Shown here piece by piece: positions 55,260-64,000 of a DNA stretch of 64,000 nt. The DNA is taken from positions 302,056 to 366,055 of the forward strand of contig JACEEZ010022590.1 in assembly GCA_016584305.1 (NCBI GenBank), written 5' to 3'. A program made the translations under genes and the position numbers. Source of the stretch: Chionoecetes opilio (Eukaryota; Arthropoda; Malacostraca; Decapoda; Majidae). Each line of letters begins with the position of its first letter. Position 1 is the stretch's first letter. Below the pieces are notes generated by a model, which did not search any database, was not told the origin of the DNA, and worked only from the letters and a program-made list of their open reading frames with translations.

Positions 55260-56050
55260 AGCTTCCTGAAATCATGGCATGTAGAAATGTATGTATAACG
55301 GCACCATAACTATTCACATACATCCCCAACCATTAACTCAACACGTACCATCACCCCCCCACCCATTCATCACCCATTACCACCACCCTCCACCTCATTT
55401 CAATCACCCATTACCATCACAACACCCATTCACTCACCATTACCTATCATACCCCCCATCTATGTCCAATAACCAATCACCATCACCCCCCACTCATCAC
55501 TCACCCCACAACCCACTTACCCAGCACAGCCTACCATACTCAACACACACACACATTACACATACTCATACATCAAGGTTCCTCAATTCTCGCAACCCAC
55601 TTTTTCACAATTCTCGCTAATAGGTGCTAAAAAAACAAAAAAAAAAGTCGATCGGATCATCTCATAAAGGGCTAAAAACCTATCCACTGCTCGAGCGGTT
55701 CAAAACTGTGCCAATGAGGGGATTCGCCACAGGGGCGGCACCTGGCAGCGGACCACACACACACAAAACAAACAACACACACACACGTATCGTTAATCAT
55801 TATAGAAGCCGAGTCTGTTTAAGTGAGGGGATGATGGTAGTTGGAGTCGGCGAAGGAATGCGTTATAAAAAAGATGTATGAGCGGGATTGTTGGATTAGT
55901 ACATTTGGTGATAGAATAGGTATAGAGGTTTAGTATATAAAGAGCCAAGAGATTGATGTTTATGGTGTTTTTTTCTTTGTGTGGTGTGTCCTGCGTTTGT
56001 GTTTGACCAGCCTAGTACATATTCTTTTTAATTTTCAATTGCATCTTCTT
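55260..56050. mobile_element. CACCCATT-minisatellite element, copy 2
   Basis: The order TGTAGAAATGTATGTATAACG leader, CACCCATT array (about 55310-55500), GTGCTAAAAAAAC, CATCTCATAAAGGGCT, CGCCACAGGGG and CAC tract matches 57395-58200. This is a repeat unit of about 0.8 kb with many indels. Confidence 0.8.
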
Positions 56051-56861
56051 TTTTTTACAGGGACAACCTCAAAACAACATTATGGAAGAGCTTAAGGATC
56101 ACAGTAGGTAGGCTATAACCACACACACACAACACACACACACCCACACCCACATACACACACACACACAACACATCACACACAACACACACACACACCA
56201 CACATGTGAGTTACAGCTACTAAAAACACCTTTACCTTCCCCTTCAGGAAACCCATGACACGCGGGCCCATAGCATTCCGTCACATGTGTCATGTGATCA
56301 CACACTACAAACGGTTTCGGCCTATTTTGCTGTTGCCCAAAGACCTGATGCTTCCTCGCCCGCTGTGGCTGGGTGAGGTCAAATAATAATAATAATGATA
56401 ATAACAGTAAAGAGAGTAAAGTAAACAGTAACTGGAGAAAGTATAACTAAAGAGAGTAAAGTAACAGTAAAGGTGAGTAAAGAGAGGTAGTGTTGCTGTT
56501 GTTTTGCTGCTTGTCTTATTTGTATGTGCGTGTGTGGGGTTTAGGTGAAAGTTAGTGTCATGCAAGTAGGTGCGCGTGTGTGTGTGTGTGTGTGTGTGTG
56601 TGGTTGTGTGTGTGGGCTGGAAAAGTAAGCCAAGCCACTAGTAGGACCCGTTATCCCACGAATTCATGGAGGAGGAGGAGGGAAAATAGGAAAGTAATAA
56701 AAAAAAAAAAAAAAAAAATAGACGCGTACAAAAGTACAAATGGAATAGGTTTTTTTAGAATATTGCAGGAATACAGTGAAATTTGCAACATACATTCAAG
56801 TAAATATATCTAAATATATCTCAGTTATCACCTACGTTTATCTCTGTGTTATCTCCCTCAG
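56050..56861. other. Intronic DNA upstream of SLC7 exon
   Basis: Contains CA/GT microsatellites (56117-56205, 56575-56605) and poly(A) (56698-56718). Two acceptor-like sites (TTTTTTTTACAG at 56060, CCTTCCCCTTCAG at about 56249) precede short frames that I cannot match to the transporter. Confidence 0.35.
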
Positions 56862-57087
56862 TTATCCTCACGTACGTCAACTACAAGAAAGTGCGATGGG
56901 CCACCAGAGTGCAGGACCTGTTGGCATTGACGAAGGTGTTTGCCCTCATTGTGATCATCGTCGTGGGACTGTGTCACCTGTTTCGAGGCACCACACAGAA
57001 TTACGAGGATCCCATGGAAGGCACCACCACCCACCCTGCCTTGCTTGCCACTGCTTTCTACCACACTCTCTATGCTTACGATGGATG
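56862..57087 (+). CDS. SLC7/LAT-type amino-acid transporter exon
   Basis: Exon between acceptor CTCCCTCAG and donor GTGAGA, open throughout. It encodes LTYVNYKKVRWATRVQDLLA, then LTKVFALIVIIVVGLCHLFR and LLATAFYHTLYAYDGW. VRWATRVQDxxxxxKxxAL and the AYDGW/AYGGW end are hallmarks of SLC7 light-chain transporters (LAT and y+LAT group), covering two transmembrane helices. They exchange amino acids at the plasma membrane as partners of an SLC3 glycoprotein. The Trp codon is split at the donor (TG|G). The following exon (NFxxEEL) was not found. Confidence 0.9.
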
Positions 57088-57268
57088 GTGAGAAAGGTTG
57101 AAGAAGGGTGTTAAGAAGAGGGATTTATACTTACGAAAGATTGTAAGAATTAAGGTTAAAGAGAATATGTTAAGTTAAGAGATTTATGTTTAAGAGGGAT
57201 TGTGAGAATTAAGAGAGTGGTACAATTTGAGAGATTTATGCTTATGAAAGATGGTGAGACTTATAGTT
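57071..57268 (+). repeat. Tandem repeats derived from the exon end and splice donor
   Basis: The exon-intron junction TATGCTTACGATGGATGGTGAGA recurs in degraded form at about 57126 (TATACTTACGAAAGATTGTAAG), about 57185 (TATGTTTAAGAGGGATTGTGAG) and about 57237 (TATGCTTATGAAAGATGGTGAG). Spacing is about 50-60 bp. Confidence 0.75.
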
Positions 57269-57270
57269 AA

Positions 57271-57385
57271 CTAGCCGCAAAGCCGCCCTCCGGGCGGGCT
57301 TTTTGGCTAGCTCCTGCGGAGGGCTATTGGTGGGCCTTCGGCCCACCACCTGTGTTTGGTGGGCCGAAGGCCCACCAAACACAGA
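57271..57385 (-). other. Stacked GC hairpins ending in CTAG, possible Helitron terminus
   Basis: The + strand CTAG at 57271 is followed by a GC hairpin (GCCGCCCTCCGGGCGGGC), then GGTGGGCCTTCGGCCCACC and TGGTGGGCCGAAGGCCCACC. In the minus sense this is hairpin, a short spacer, CTAG, then T, the arrangement of a Helitron 3' end. The repeat unit continuing to about 58200 would be the element body. No Rep/helicase is present. Confidence 0.35.
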
Positions 57386-57394
57386 CCTCGATAG

Positions 57395-57901
57395 CCCCTT
57401 GGAAGCTTTCCTGAATCATGATGTAGAAATGTATTTATTAACGCCAACCTATTCAACATCACCCCCAACGCCATTCACTCACCATTACCCTCACCCCCCA
57501 CCCCATTCACTCACCCATTCACACCACCCTCCACCCATTCACTCAAGCCCATTATCCATCACCGACACACCCATTCACTCACTCATTACCTATCACCCAC
57601 CCCCCATCCTATTCCCTCACCCATCACCCATCACCCCACTCTTCCTCATCCCACACCCATTACCCATCACCCCCCCATTCCACTTCACCCATATACCCAT
57701 CACCCTAAATCAAGGTTTCCTCAATTCTCGCAACCCCCTTTTTTTCCTCCCACATTCTCGCTATGGCTGCTAAAAAAAAAAAAAAAAAAAAGTGATCGTA
57801 TCATCTCATCAAATGTGCTTAAACCCTTCCCCTCTCGAGCCGTTCCAAAAATGTGCCATAATGAGGGTATTTTCGCCACAGGGGGCGGGCCCTGAGCGGA
57901 G

Positions 57902-57934
<33 letters not shown>

Positions 57935-58200
57935 TTTCGCTTATATCATTATAGAGAAGTCTGTTCAGTTGAGGGATTGAGGTTAGTTGGATTGGCGAAG
58001 GATGCGTATAAAAAGTATGTATGAGGATTGTGGTTAGTACATTTTGTGATTAGATGGTGTATAGAGGTTATGTATATAAAAGAGATTGGTTTATGGTGTT
58101 TTGTGTTTTCTTTGTGGTGTGTGTCGTGTGTGTGTTTAGGACCTAGCCTGTATTACAATATCTTTTCTAGTTCAATTGGTTATCTTCTTCACTCTTGTTT
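57395..58200. mobile_element. CACCCATT-minisatellite element, copy 3
   Basis: Same order of blocks as 55260-56050: leader, CACCCATT array at about 57440-57700, poly(A), CATCTCATCAAATGTGCTTA, CGCCACAGGGGGCGG, CA tract and then GT-rich tail. It lies where the middle exons of the transporter should be. Confidence 0.8.
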
Positions 58201-58281
58201 CTCTTGAGTATATACTTAAACTATATTTGTGGTGTGTTTTTTTATGTGTATTTCAATGTTCATGTCGATGTGATGTTTCGT

Positions 58282-58403
58282 GACGTCCGACCGTGCTAGT
58301 GTTGATCAACTACATAGCCTTCGCCGTGACCTGATGGCCTCGTGTGCCATCTCCTCCTTCTCTGGTCCGCGCGAAAGCTCCGGATCTGCCGCGACCCATC
58401 AAG
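58282..58403 (+). CDS. SLC7/LAT-type transporter exon with a frame break
   Basis: The first half reads VLVLINYIAFAVT and the second, after a shift, KAPDLPRPIK before donor GTAGGG. LINYxxF... and KxPDxPRPIK are conserved in the tenth-helix region and following loop of LAT transporters. The sequence between them (about 58325-58370) contains a TGA in the first frame, so one or two bases are missing or extra. The start is approximate because the acceptor is not clean. Confidence 0.75.
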
Positions 58404-58760
58404 GTAGGGTTACAGGATGGTAAGGAATCACAAGGATAAACAAACAAGGTCATCATCATCATCTTCTGATTGTACGGTCAATTTTCCCGAATGCCTATGT
58501 GTTTAAACGTCGATGATACGCTTCCAATTTTATTATACAGAATATATACAGACACATAGGGATGAAACAAAGAGTAATAAACAGCTACATATTTATTGAC
58601 CATGCGAGCCTTTTTAGGCACTGCCTATCAAATTCTTAAGTTTAGCGAGGAAGGAAGGAAACGAATACACATCATATTTTTATTACATATTCTCAACTTT
58701 GAGTTTTCCTTCCTCTCCTCCTCCGGATACTAATGTCTTTCCTCTTTCTTTCCTTCTGAG

Positions 58761-58943
58761 GTTTGGATCGGTTTTCCCATCATCCTACATTCGTCCTTTT
58801 GGCGTTCTTTCTGTGCGTCATGCCCTTGGTGAAGCAGCCCCTGGAGTTGTGGCGGCCCTCGTCATCTCGCCTCGGCATTCCTGTCTACTACTTCCTAGTC
58901 TATACGAGCACAGAAGCCCACATGGCTCCTTCAACCGCCATGG
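58761..58943 (+). CDS. SLC7/LAT-type transporter exon, last helices
   Basis: Acceptor TTCCTTCTGAG and donor GTAAAT bound a 183-nt exon. In one frame it encodes LAFFLCVMPLVKQPLEL and LGIPVYYFLVYTSTEAH. LxVPLxxxPxE and GxPVYxxxVY mark the last two transmembrane helices of LAT transporters. It follows PIK of the previous exon (PIK then VWI). The first 15 codons and the middle (ELWRPSSSRLG) suggest small indels. A possible terminal exon begins after TTACAG at about 59476 (THVRKPAAILAVPEERP), unproven. Confidence 0.8.
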
Positions 58944-60115
58944 GTAAATAGACTATCGAGGTTTTTTTGTTATTGTTATTAGTCCTTTTTAAAGGTTTGT
59001 TCTTGTTTTGGAGGGTTTTTTTTCATTAGTTTTAGGTTTGATCTTTATTTAGTTTTAGTTTTATTTGTTTTGGGTCTTTTGTTTGTTTATGTGATGTGTG
59101 TATTTTTGGTTTTGTAGTGGTTGGGTAGTATAGTATACGTGCAGCGTTATTTTCTGGATTAATTTGTTTGTTTTTGGCTGGAATAGTAGCCTAGACTAGT
59201 TAGAATTTGTGGGTAATTTGAGCATTTTTAAATTGTCGATATGATTGTCATTTATTTTCTGGTAAAGGCAATTGAAGCAGTAGTTTTTGCGTATTTTATA
59301 TTTTCTGTGGTTTTTTATCGTGTGTGTTAGGTATTAACAGTACCGTATTTAGTATAGTCTATTATTAGTAGTATTATAGAAGTAACATGTATGGGTTTAG
59401 TAGTAGTAGTAATAGTAGTAGATAGTAGCAGTAGTATTAGTTTGTGACCCTCTTAACACCACGCCACCTTACAGACAACTCACGTACGTAAGCCAGCTGC
59501 TATTCTGGCTGTCCCTGAAGAGAGACCATCTAGGCAACACTGCAGCCCACATCTCGCACTCACACCCTCATCCACGCCTCATTCCCTCCCGTTATCACCC
59601 CATTACCTCCCTTATACCTTTACTCCCGGCCAGTCCTTCCTTCCTTCCCCGCCGCTTATAACGAGGTACTACGTTTTCTGTAAGTATCCCATAAATAAGA
59701 TTCGTTTTCTGTCTGCCATCTTTCTCGTTTGCAATCTCTTTTACTTTCTTTCATCCTTTCAGGTTTTTATTTTATATATTTTTCTCAACTCTTCCTCTAA
59801 GTGTACCAGTCCTCTTGTTTAAGTTTTTTTTTTTATTTATTACATTAATTTTGTGGGATTTTGACTTATAGTGAAAAGAAATAACGAGGATAAAATCATT
59901 GGAGTCAAGTGAAGTAATAATTAGACATCTAGTGGCTATGGGCTGCTTTAAACGATATTGTTGATGTTGCCCATGTAAGGATATACCGTTAATATTTAGT
60001 AGAGGCCTTCATTTAGCCCTACCATACCTCCTTCTCCCTCCCATTCCCCTTTTTCATTATCCCTTCCATCTCTTCCCCCGCTCTTCCTCCACACCTCCAT
60101 ACTACGTCCAGTCAT
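58944..60115. other. AT-rich non-coding, downstream of transporter
   Basis: GT/AT-rich, with TAGTAG triplet words near 59400. Beyond the possible terminal exon at about 59476 I see nothing. Confidence 0.35.
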
Positions 60116-60391
60116 TAAGCCCGGTTCCCACCTTCCTCTTTACGCCCCATACAACAACAATGACTTCAACCGCTCATCACCGCTTGATTGGTATTTGTGG
60201 TATAACTGGGGCATCAGTTATGGCAACTCCGCTCAGCGGACACCGCCGAAGCGAGAAGATGACTTTGAATTTAACTTTGTACGGCGGCCGTACAGCGGTA
60301 CGGCGGTGCGGTAGACTTTGCTGTGCACGTCATTGTGACTCTTTGTATGTTGTACCGGCGGCCGACAAGCGGGAGAGGTGGGAACGGGCTT
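60116..60391. mobile_element. 275-bp MITE (AAGCCCGGTTCCCACCT ends)
   Basis: AAGCCCGGTTCCCACCT at the left and AGGTGGGAACGGGCTT at the right are inverted matches. The interior contains CGGCGGCCGTACAGCGGTAC-type palindromes. No ORF is credible. Confidence 0.75.
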
Positions 60392-60599
60392 TATTGTGAT
60401 ATCTTAACCATGAATGGAAGCCATTGACTCAGATAATCCAGAAGTAATCAACCAGTTTTTTACGATAATCCTTATAATGTCCGTGAGGAAAGGTGAAAAT
60501 TAACACTGATAGTTTGAGGAAGCTCAGAAAACATTTTTTTTTACTTTTTCCGGAAAAAGGTAGATAAAAAAAACCGAGCTTGTTTATGGTGGTCATTTT

Positions 60600-60940
60600 T
60601 AAGACGTGTGTGTGTTTGTGTGTGTGTGTGTGGTGGTGGAGGTATGACTGGTGTGTGTGTGTGTGGTGTGTTGTGTGTGTGTGTGTGTGGTGGTGAGGTA
60701 TGACTTGTTGTTGTGTGGGTTGGTGAGTATGACCTGGTGTGTGTGTGGTGGTGAGGTATTAACTGGTTGTTTGGTGCGTGTGGTGGTGTGTGAGTGTGTG
60801 TGTGTGTGTGTGTATTGTGTGTGATGTTGACTGGTGTGTGTGTGTGTGTGTGTGGTGTGTGTTGTGTGTGTGGTGTGTGTGTGTGTGTTTGTGTGTGGTG
60901 AGGTATGACTGGTGTGTGTGTGTGTGTGGTATTCATCTAT
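60600..60940. repeat. GT-rich minisatellite with GGTGAGGTATGACTGG units
   Basis: (GT)n alternates with GTGGTGAGGTATGACTGGTG. The array resumes at 61190-61440, split by a SINE relic. Confidence 0.9.
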
Positions 60941-60944
60941 TGTA

Positions 60945-61170
60945 TTTTAACAGGCCTGAGCCATGCTCGTTGTGCCCCGTCCTCCCATATCAACTTTTTA
61001 TCATTCATCCCTAGGGCTTTGTTTGTTGGCCGAAGCAGCCCCCGGAGAGCATGTCACAACCCCGGCTAACACCCGGGCCCATTCCACTGCTGGTTGGACA
61101 TGGGCTCGGGTTTTAAGGAAACAACCCAGCTGTTTCCGCTCCGGCCGGCTCGACCCCGGTACTTCTCGTG
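60945..61170 (-). mobile_element. Degraded SINE, minus strand, inside GT array
   Basis: Complement of the tRNA-Val SINE body: GGCCGAAGCAGCCCCCGG, ACAACCCCGGCTAACACCC and GGTTTTAAGGAAACAACCC correspond to the 11357 and 30062 copies. The tRNA head is partly lost. Confidence 0.75.
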
Positions 61171-61189
61171 TGTGTTGTTTGTTGTGGTG

Positions 61190-61440
61190 AGGTATTAACT
61201 GGTGTGTGTGTGGTTGTGTGGTGGTGGTGAGGTATACTGGTGGTGTGTGTGTGTGTGTGTGTGTGTGTGTGGTGTGAGGTATGACGTGTGTGTGTAGGTG
61301 TGTGTGTGTGGTGGTGAGGTATGACTGGTGTTGTGTGTTTTGTGTGGTGGTGAGGTATGACTGGTGGTGTGTGTGTGTGTTGGTGTGTTGTGTGTGTGTG
61401 TGTGTGGGTGTGTGTGTTGTGTGTGTGTGTGTTTGTGATT
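61190..61440. repeat. GT-rich minisatellite, continuation
   Basis: Same GTGGTGAGGTATGACTGG-type unit as 60600-60940. Confidence 0.9.
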
Positions 61441-62440
61441 ATTTTCTATAAACCGTGTTTCTTAACCACCAACTTTTTACCCACCACTGTCTCTCCCCTT
61501 CAGTAGTGGGCTCCTTTGCTCCATGGCCCCATTCCACATTCTTCAAACAGATATTTCAAAATAATTCTGAATCAAAGAAAACGAAAAAAATAACGAGTTT
61601 TTATATATATTGTGCACATAGAACACCTTTGCCAATACCCTATTTAGTTAGATACGTTTTAAGCTGCCGCACACCAGAAGCTACGCGCTATAATAATAAT
61701 GAATATAATAACAATTAATAATAGACTAATAACAACAATTTTTTATGGCTAGATCTGCAGTAGTATAGTGAATGTGGCTAGGCGTTCCCGCATAGTTTTT
61801 TCCCACATACCTGCTTCTCTTTAGCGACGACTCACCCTCGCGCGCGAGCTTCATACTGAATTACATAGAGGCCGGCTTCAAGGCTAACTACCTAAAGCTA
61901 AAGCTAAGATTCTTGACACTTCTTACTTATTCTCTCTTGGTTCCGCCCCCTAGATAATTATAAAACATAAATCTTCCGCTCCCCCCAGGTTAGCAACCTT
62001 GCTACTAAAGGAAACCAAAAAGAGAAAATGTCGAAGGAATTAATCTAGTCACAAGCTTTTTACATGCAAGTTACTAGTTATTATCCTCAGCATTTATTTA
62101 TGTTGATATTTGATCATTATTCGTATTTATCACACCATAGGTTTTATTCTCGTTCGTGTAGTGACTTTCGGTTCTATTTAAAGCGGTAACCGACTATAAA
62201 TGTGTACGAAAACTGGTCTTTGAGAGAACGTGAATTCTTTTGTCTATAAGTAACCATACAAAAATAAGCTCCTTTTAATATCGCAAAAGCTTTACAGGTC
62301 TCTTCCATTTGTGCCAAGGTTTCCAGAACCAGTTCTTTCAGTTCAGGGTTTGGTTCAGTTCCTGGTTCTGGTTCGCGTGTCACAAATGAACGCAAAAACC
62401 CCGTTTTTTTTGGTGGTGACAAAACAAACCTCAGCTGGCG
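61441..62440. other. Unassigned
   Basis: No recognisable gene. A minus frame at 62174-62446 (TREPEPGTEPNPELKELVLE) is open but partly built from GAACCAG-type repeats; I do not assign it. Confidence 0.35.
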
Positions 62441-62445
62441 AGGCA

Positions 62446-62553
62446 AGAGGAGGGAGAGAGAGAGAGCGGAGAGAGCGAGAGAGAGAGAGAGATAGGAGAA
62501 GGAGAGAGAGAGAGAGAGAGGAGAGAGCGAGAAGAGAGAGAGAGAGAGAGAGG
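62446..62553. repeat. (GA)n microsatellite
   Basis: GA tract with occasional C and GG interruptions. Confidence 0.95.
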
Positions 62554-62559
62554 TATAGT

Positions 62560-63370
62560 TATTAGCATTAGTATAATTTCTTTATATAGGCTGGTATCAT
62601 GTATTAGTAGTATACTTTTATTATATTATTTGGATTAGTCGTATAGTTTTGTTAGTATACATTTCTTAATCCTTGTGTATCAGTATTAGTTTAGCTAGTA
62701 GATAATTGCTGTACTTTTGTCCATATTATTTGCATAATTCTTGTCATGAATAAAATATAATACTGCTAGAAGATAGTCCTTGGCGCCCCAGCCGGGACTT
62801 TGCACATCAACTCCCCTTTTGTTTTCAATGTAAAAATGTAAAAAAAATAAAAAAGAACAAAAAAAAAAAAAAAGAGTGCGAGAGGAGGATAACATTAAAG
62901 TGGTACTCCCTGTGATGTGAGGGATCCATATGCCAGTTTAAGATCGCGGTAACGCCATGTCCTACCCACTGCCCCCTTGTATGCCTGTCTGACATGCCTC
63001 TCCGACTCGTGCATGCGGAAACCCTTCAGATAAGAGAAATAGGCCCACGGCGGGCCATTTTTGCTATGACTGAACGCTACCCAAGCTACCGACGTCCAAT
63101 GTGGGTAATAAAGTTCAGGGTTTTGCTGTGTCACTACGCGCGTCGCCTCGGGCCCCGGTTGTTTCGTGCGCAAGGGAACGCCTTAATTTCTTGGGTTCCA
63201 GTGAAGCTAGGTTCCTGAAATGTTCCTGCAAATGGAAAGAGCCTTACATAGCCTTCTCGTTTTTATAATCACTGGTTCATTTTGAATTAAACACTTTTTT
63301 TTGTTTATCTTTGGGCGTTTTATTACATCTATTAAGTTTTTTATATTCTTGTGTGGGTGGTTTCCTTTAC
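62560..63370. other. Unassigned
   Basis: AT-rich then mixed sequence. About 70 bp near 62.89 kb resembles 12.36 kb and is probably a dispersed repeat. No gene. Confidence 0.35.
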
Positions 63371-63376
63371 AAATTT

Positions 63377-63452
63377 GTGTGTGTGTGTTTGTGTTTGTGT
63401 GTGGTGTGTGTGTGTGTGTTTTGTGTGTGTGTGTGTGTGTGTGTTATCGCCT
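63377..63452. repeat. (GT)n microsatellite
   Basis: Interrupted GT tract. Confidence 0.95.
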
Positions 63453-63474
63453 ACTACTTGTATTCACCGAGTTT

Positions 63475-63722
63475 GTATTTTACAGAGGCCTGAGGCAACG
63501 CTCCCTATGCCCCATCTCCTATCAACCTTTAACTTTTTATTTAAGCCACCACCTCCGGGAGGCGGATTTACAAACCCCCGGCTACACCTGGTACCCATTC
63601 ACTGCTGGGGGACAAGGACAGGTGCTCGGGTTTTAAGAAACCGCCCGTCCTGTCTTCGGTCCACCTGGGGACTCTTCTCGTATGTGAGCCGAACGTGCTA
63701 ACCCCTACAACTACGGATTTCT
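63475..63722 (-). mobile_element. tRNA-Val-derived SINE, minus strand
   Basis: Complement of the 11357/30062 family: AACCCCCGGCTACACCTGGTACCC, here split as AACCCCCGGCTACACC and GGTACCCATTCACTGCTGGG, then GGGTTTTAAGAAACCGCCC, ending in a degraded head with GAACGTGCTAACC. More diverged than the two plus-strand copies. Confidence 0.85.
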
Positions 63723-63732
63723 CAACACACTA

Positions 63733-63762
63733 CGGTGTGTGTGTGTGTTTGTTGTGGTGTGT

Positions 63763-63796
<34 letters not shown>

Positions 63797-63826
63797 GTGG
63801 TGTTTATGTGTGTGTGTGTGTGTGTC
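63733..63826. repeat. (GT)n microsatellite
   Basis: GT tract with TTTGTT interruptions. Confidence 0.95.
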
Positions 63827-63883
63827 CCTAATTGTGCGTGTTCGTGTGTCGTGTATGTCATAGTGTTGATGCTGGGCTGCTAC

Positions 63884-64000
63884 GCTACTACTACTACTAC
63901 TACTTAATTTTACATACTTCTACATACACTACTATACTACTTGGCTCTACTACTACTACTCCTACTACTACTACTCTACTACTACTACTACTACTACTAC
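63884..64000. repeat. (TAC)n trinucleotide microsatellite
   Basis: CTA/TAC triplet array broken at 63904-63945, running to the window end. Confidence 0.95.

Noticed and set aside
60160..60399. 79-codon plus frame
   Set aside because: Lies entirely within a 275-bp MITE.

Overview
This is eukaryotic, repeat-dominated DNA. The best fit is an arthropod and probably a decapod crustacean. That is an inference from three things seen together: dense GT/CT/TA microsatellites, tRNA-Val-derived SINEs and several LINE lineages, and split host genes, one of them a CLIP-domain serine protease. No operons, ribosome binding sites, CRISPR arrays or free-standing tRNA/rRNA genes were seen. Protein coding is carried either by short GT-AG exons of host genes or by decayed transposable-element ORFs.

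Host genes, found by reading exons rather than long ORFs: (1) the first coding exon of an aldo-keto reductase (minus, about 9.6 kb); (2) a CLIP-domain serine protease (minus, 20.3-22.7 kb) with CLIP, linker, His and Asp exons, but no Ser exon found; (3) a CDC7-type cell-cycle kinase (minus, 31.4-37.0 kb) with the HRD exon, a DFG exon and probably a kinase-insert exon; (4) an SLC7/LAT-type amino-acid transporter (plus, 56.9-58.9 kb) whose middle exons are missing. The rest of each locus is intron filled by transposons.

Mobile elements, left to right: a piggyBac-like TTAA element (739-3477) holding a complete Tc1/mariner copy; a minus-strand CR1-like LINE (about 8.5-3.7 kb) split by a 1.1-kb foldback element and by a PIF/Harbinger-like element stuffed with a CAC-rich minisatellite; a SINE inside a 21-bp minisatellite; a foldback element (13.5 kb); a small LTR retrotransposon with near-identical LTRs and a 4-bp target duplication (14515-16135); an unclassified TIR element (17.2-20.3 kb); a hAT-like element (23.2 kb); an unclassified TIR transposon (26.0-28.8 kb) sitting in a second unclassified ORF (28.8-30.6 kb) that also carries a SINE; an RTE LINE; Tigger-like MITEs; a Ty3/Gypsy gag relic; a CR1/L2-like LINE tail; a nearly intact FLYWCH-MULE with TIRs and an 8-bp duplication (39.8-41.8 kb); a LINE with an 11-bp target duplication inside a TIR element (42.4-45.6 kb); a decayed Harbinger transposase (47 kb); and a second piggyBac-like copy (47.8-49.3 kb) that preserves the empty mariner site.

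From about 46 kb rightward, homopolymer and small indel differences become frequent. They show in the second piggyBac-like copy and in the SLC7 exons. This could be decay, or unpolished long-read sequence; the window alone cannot tell which.
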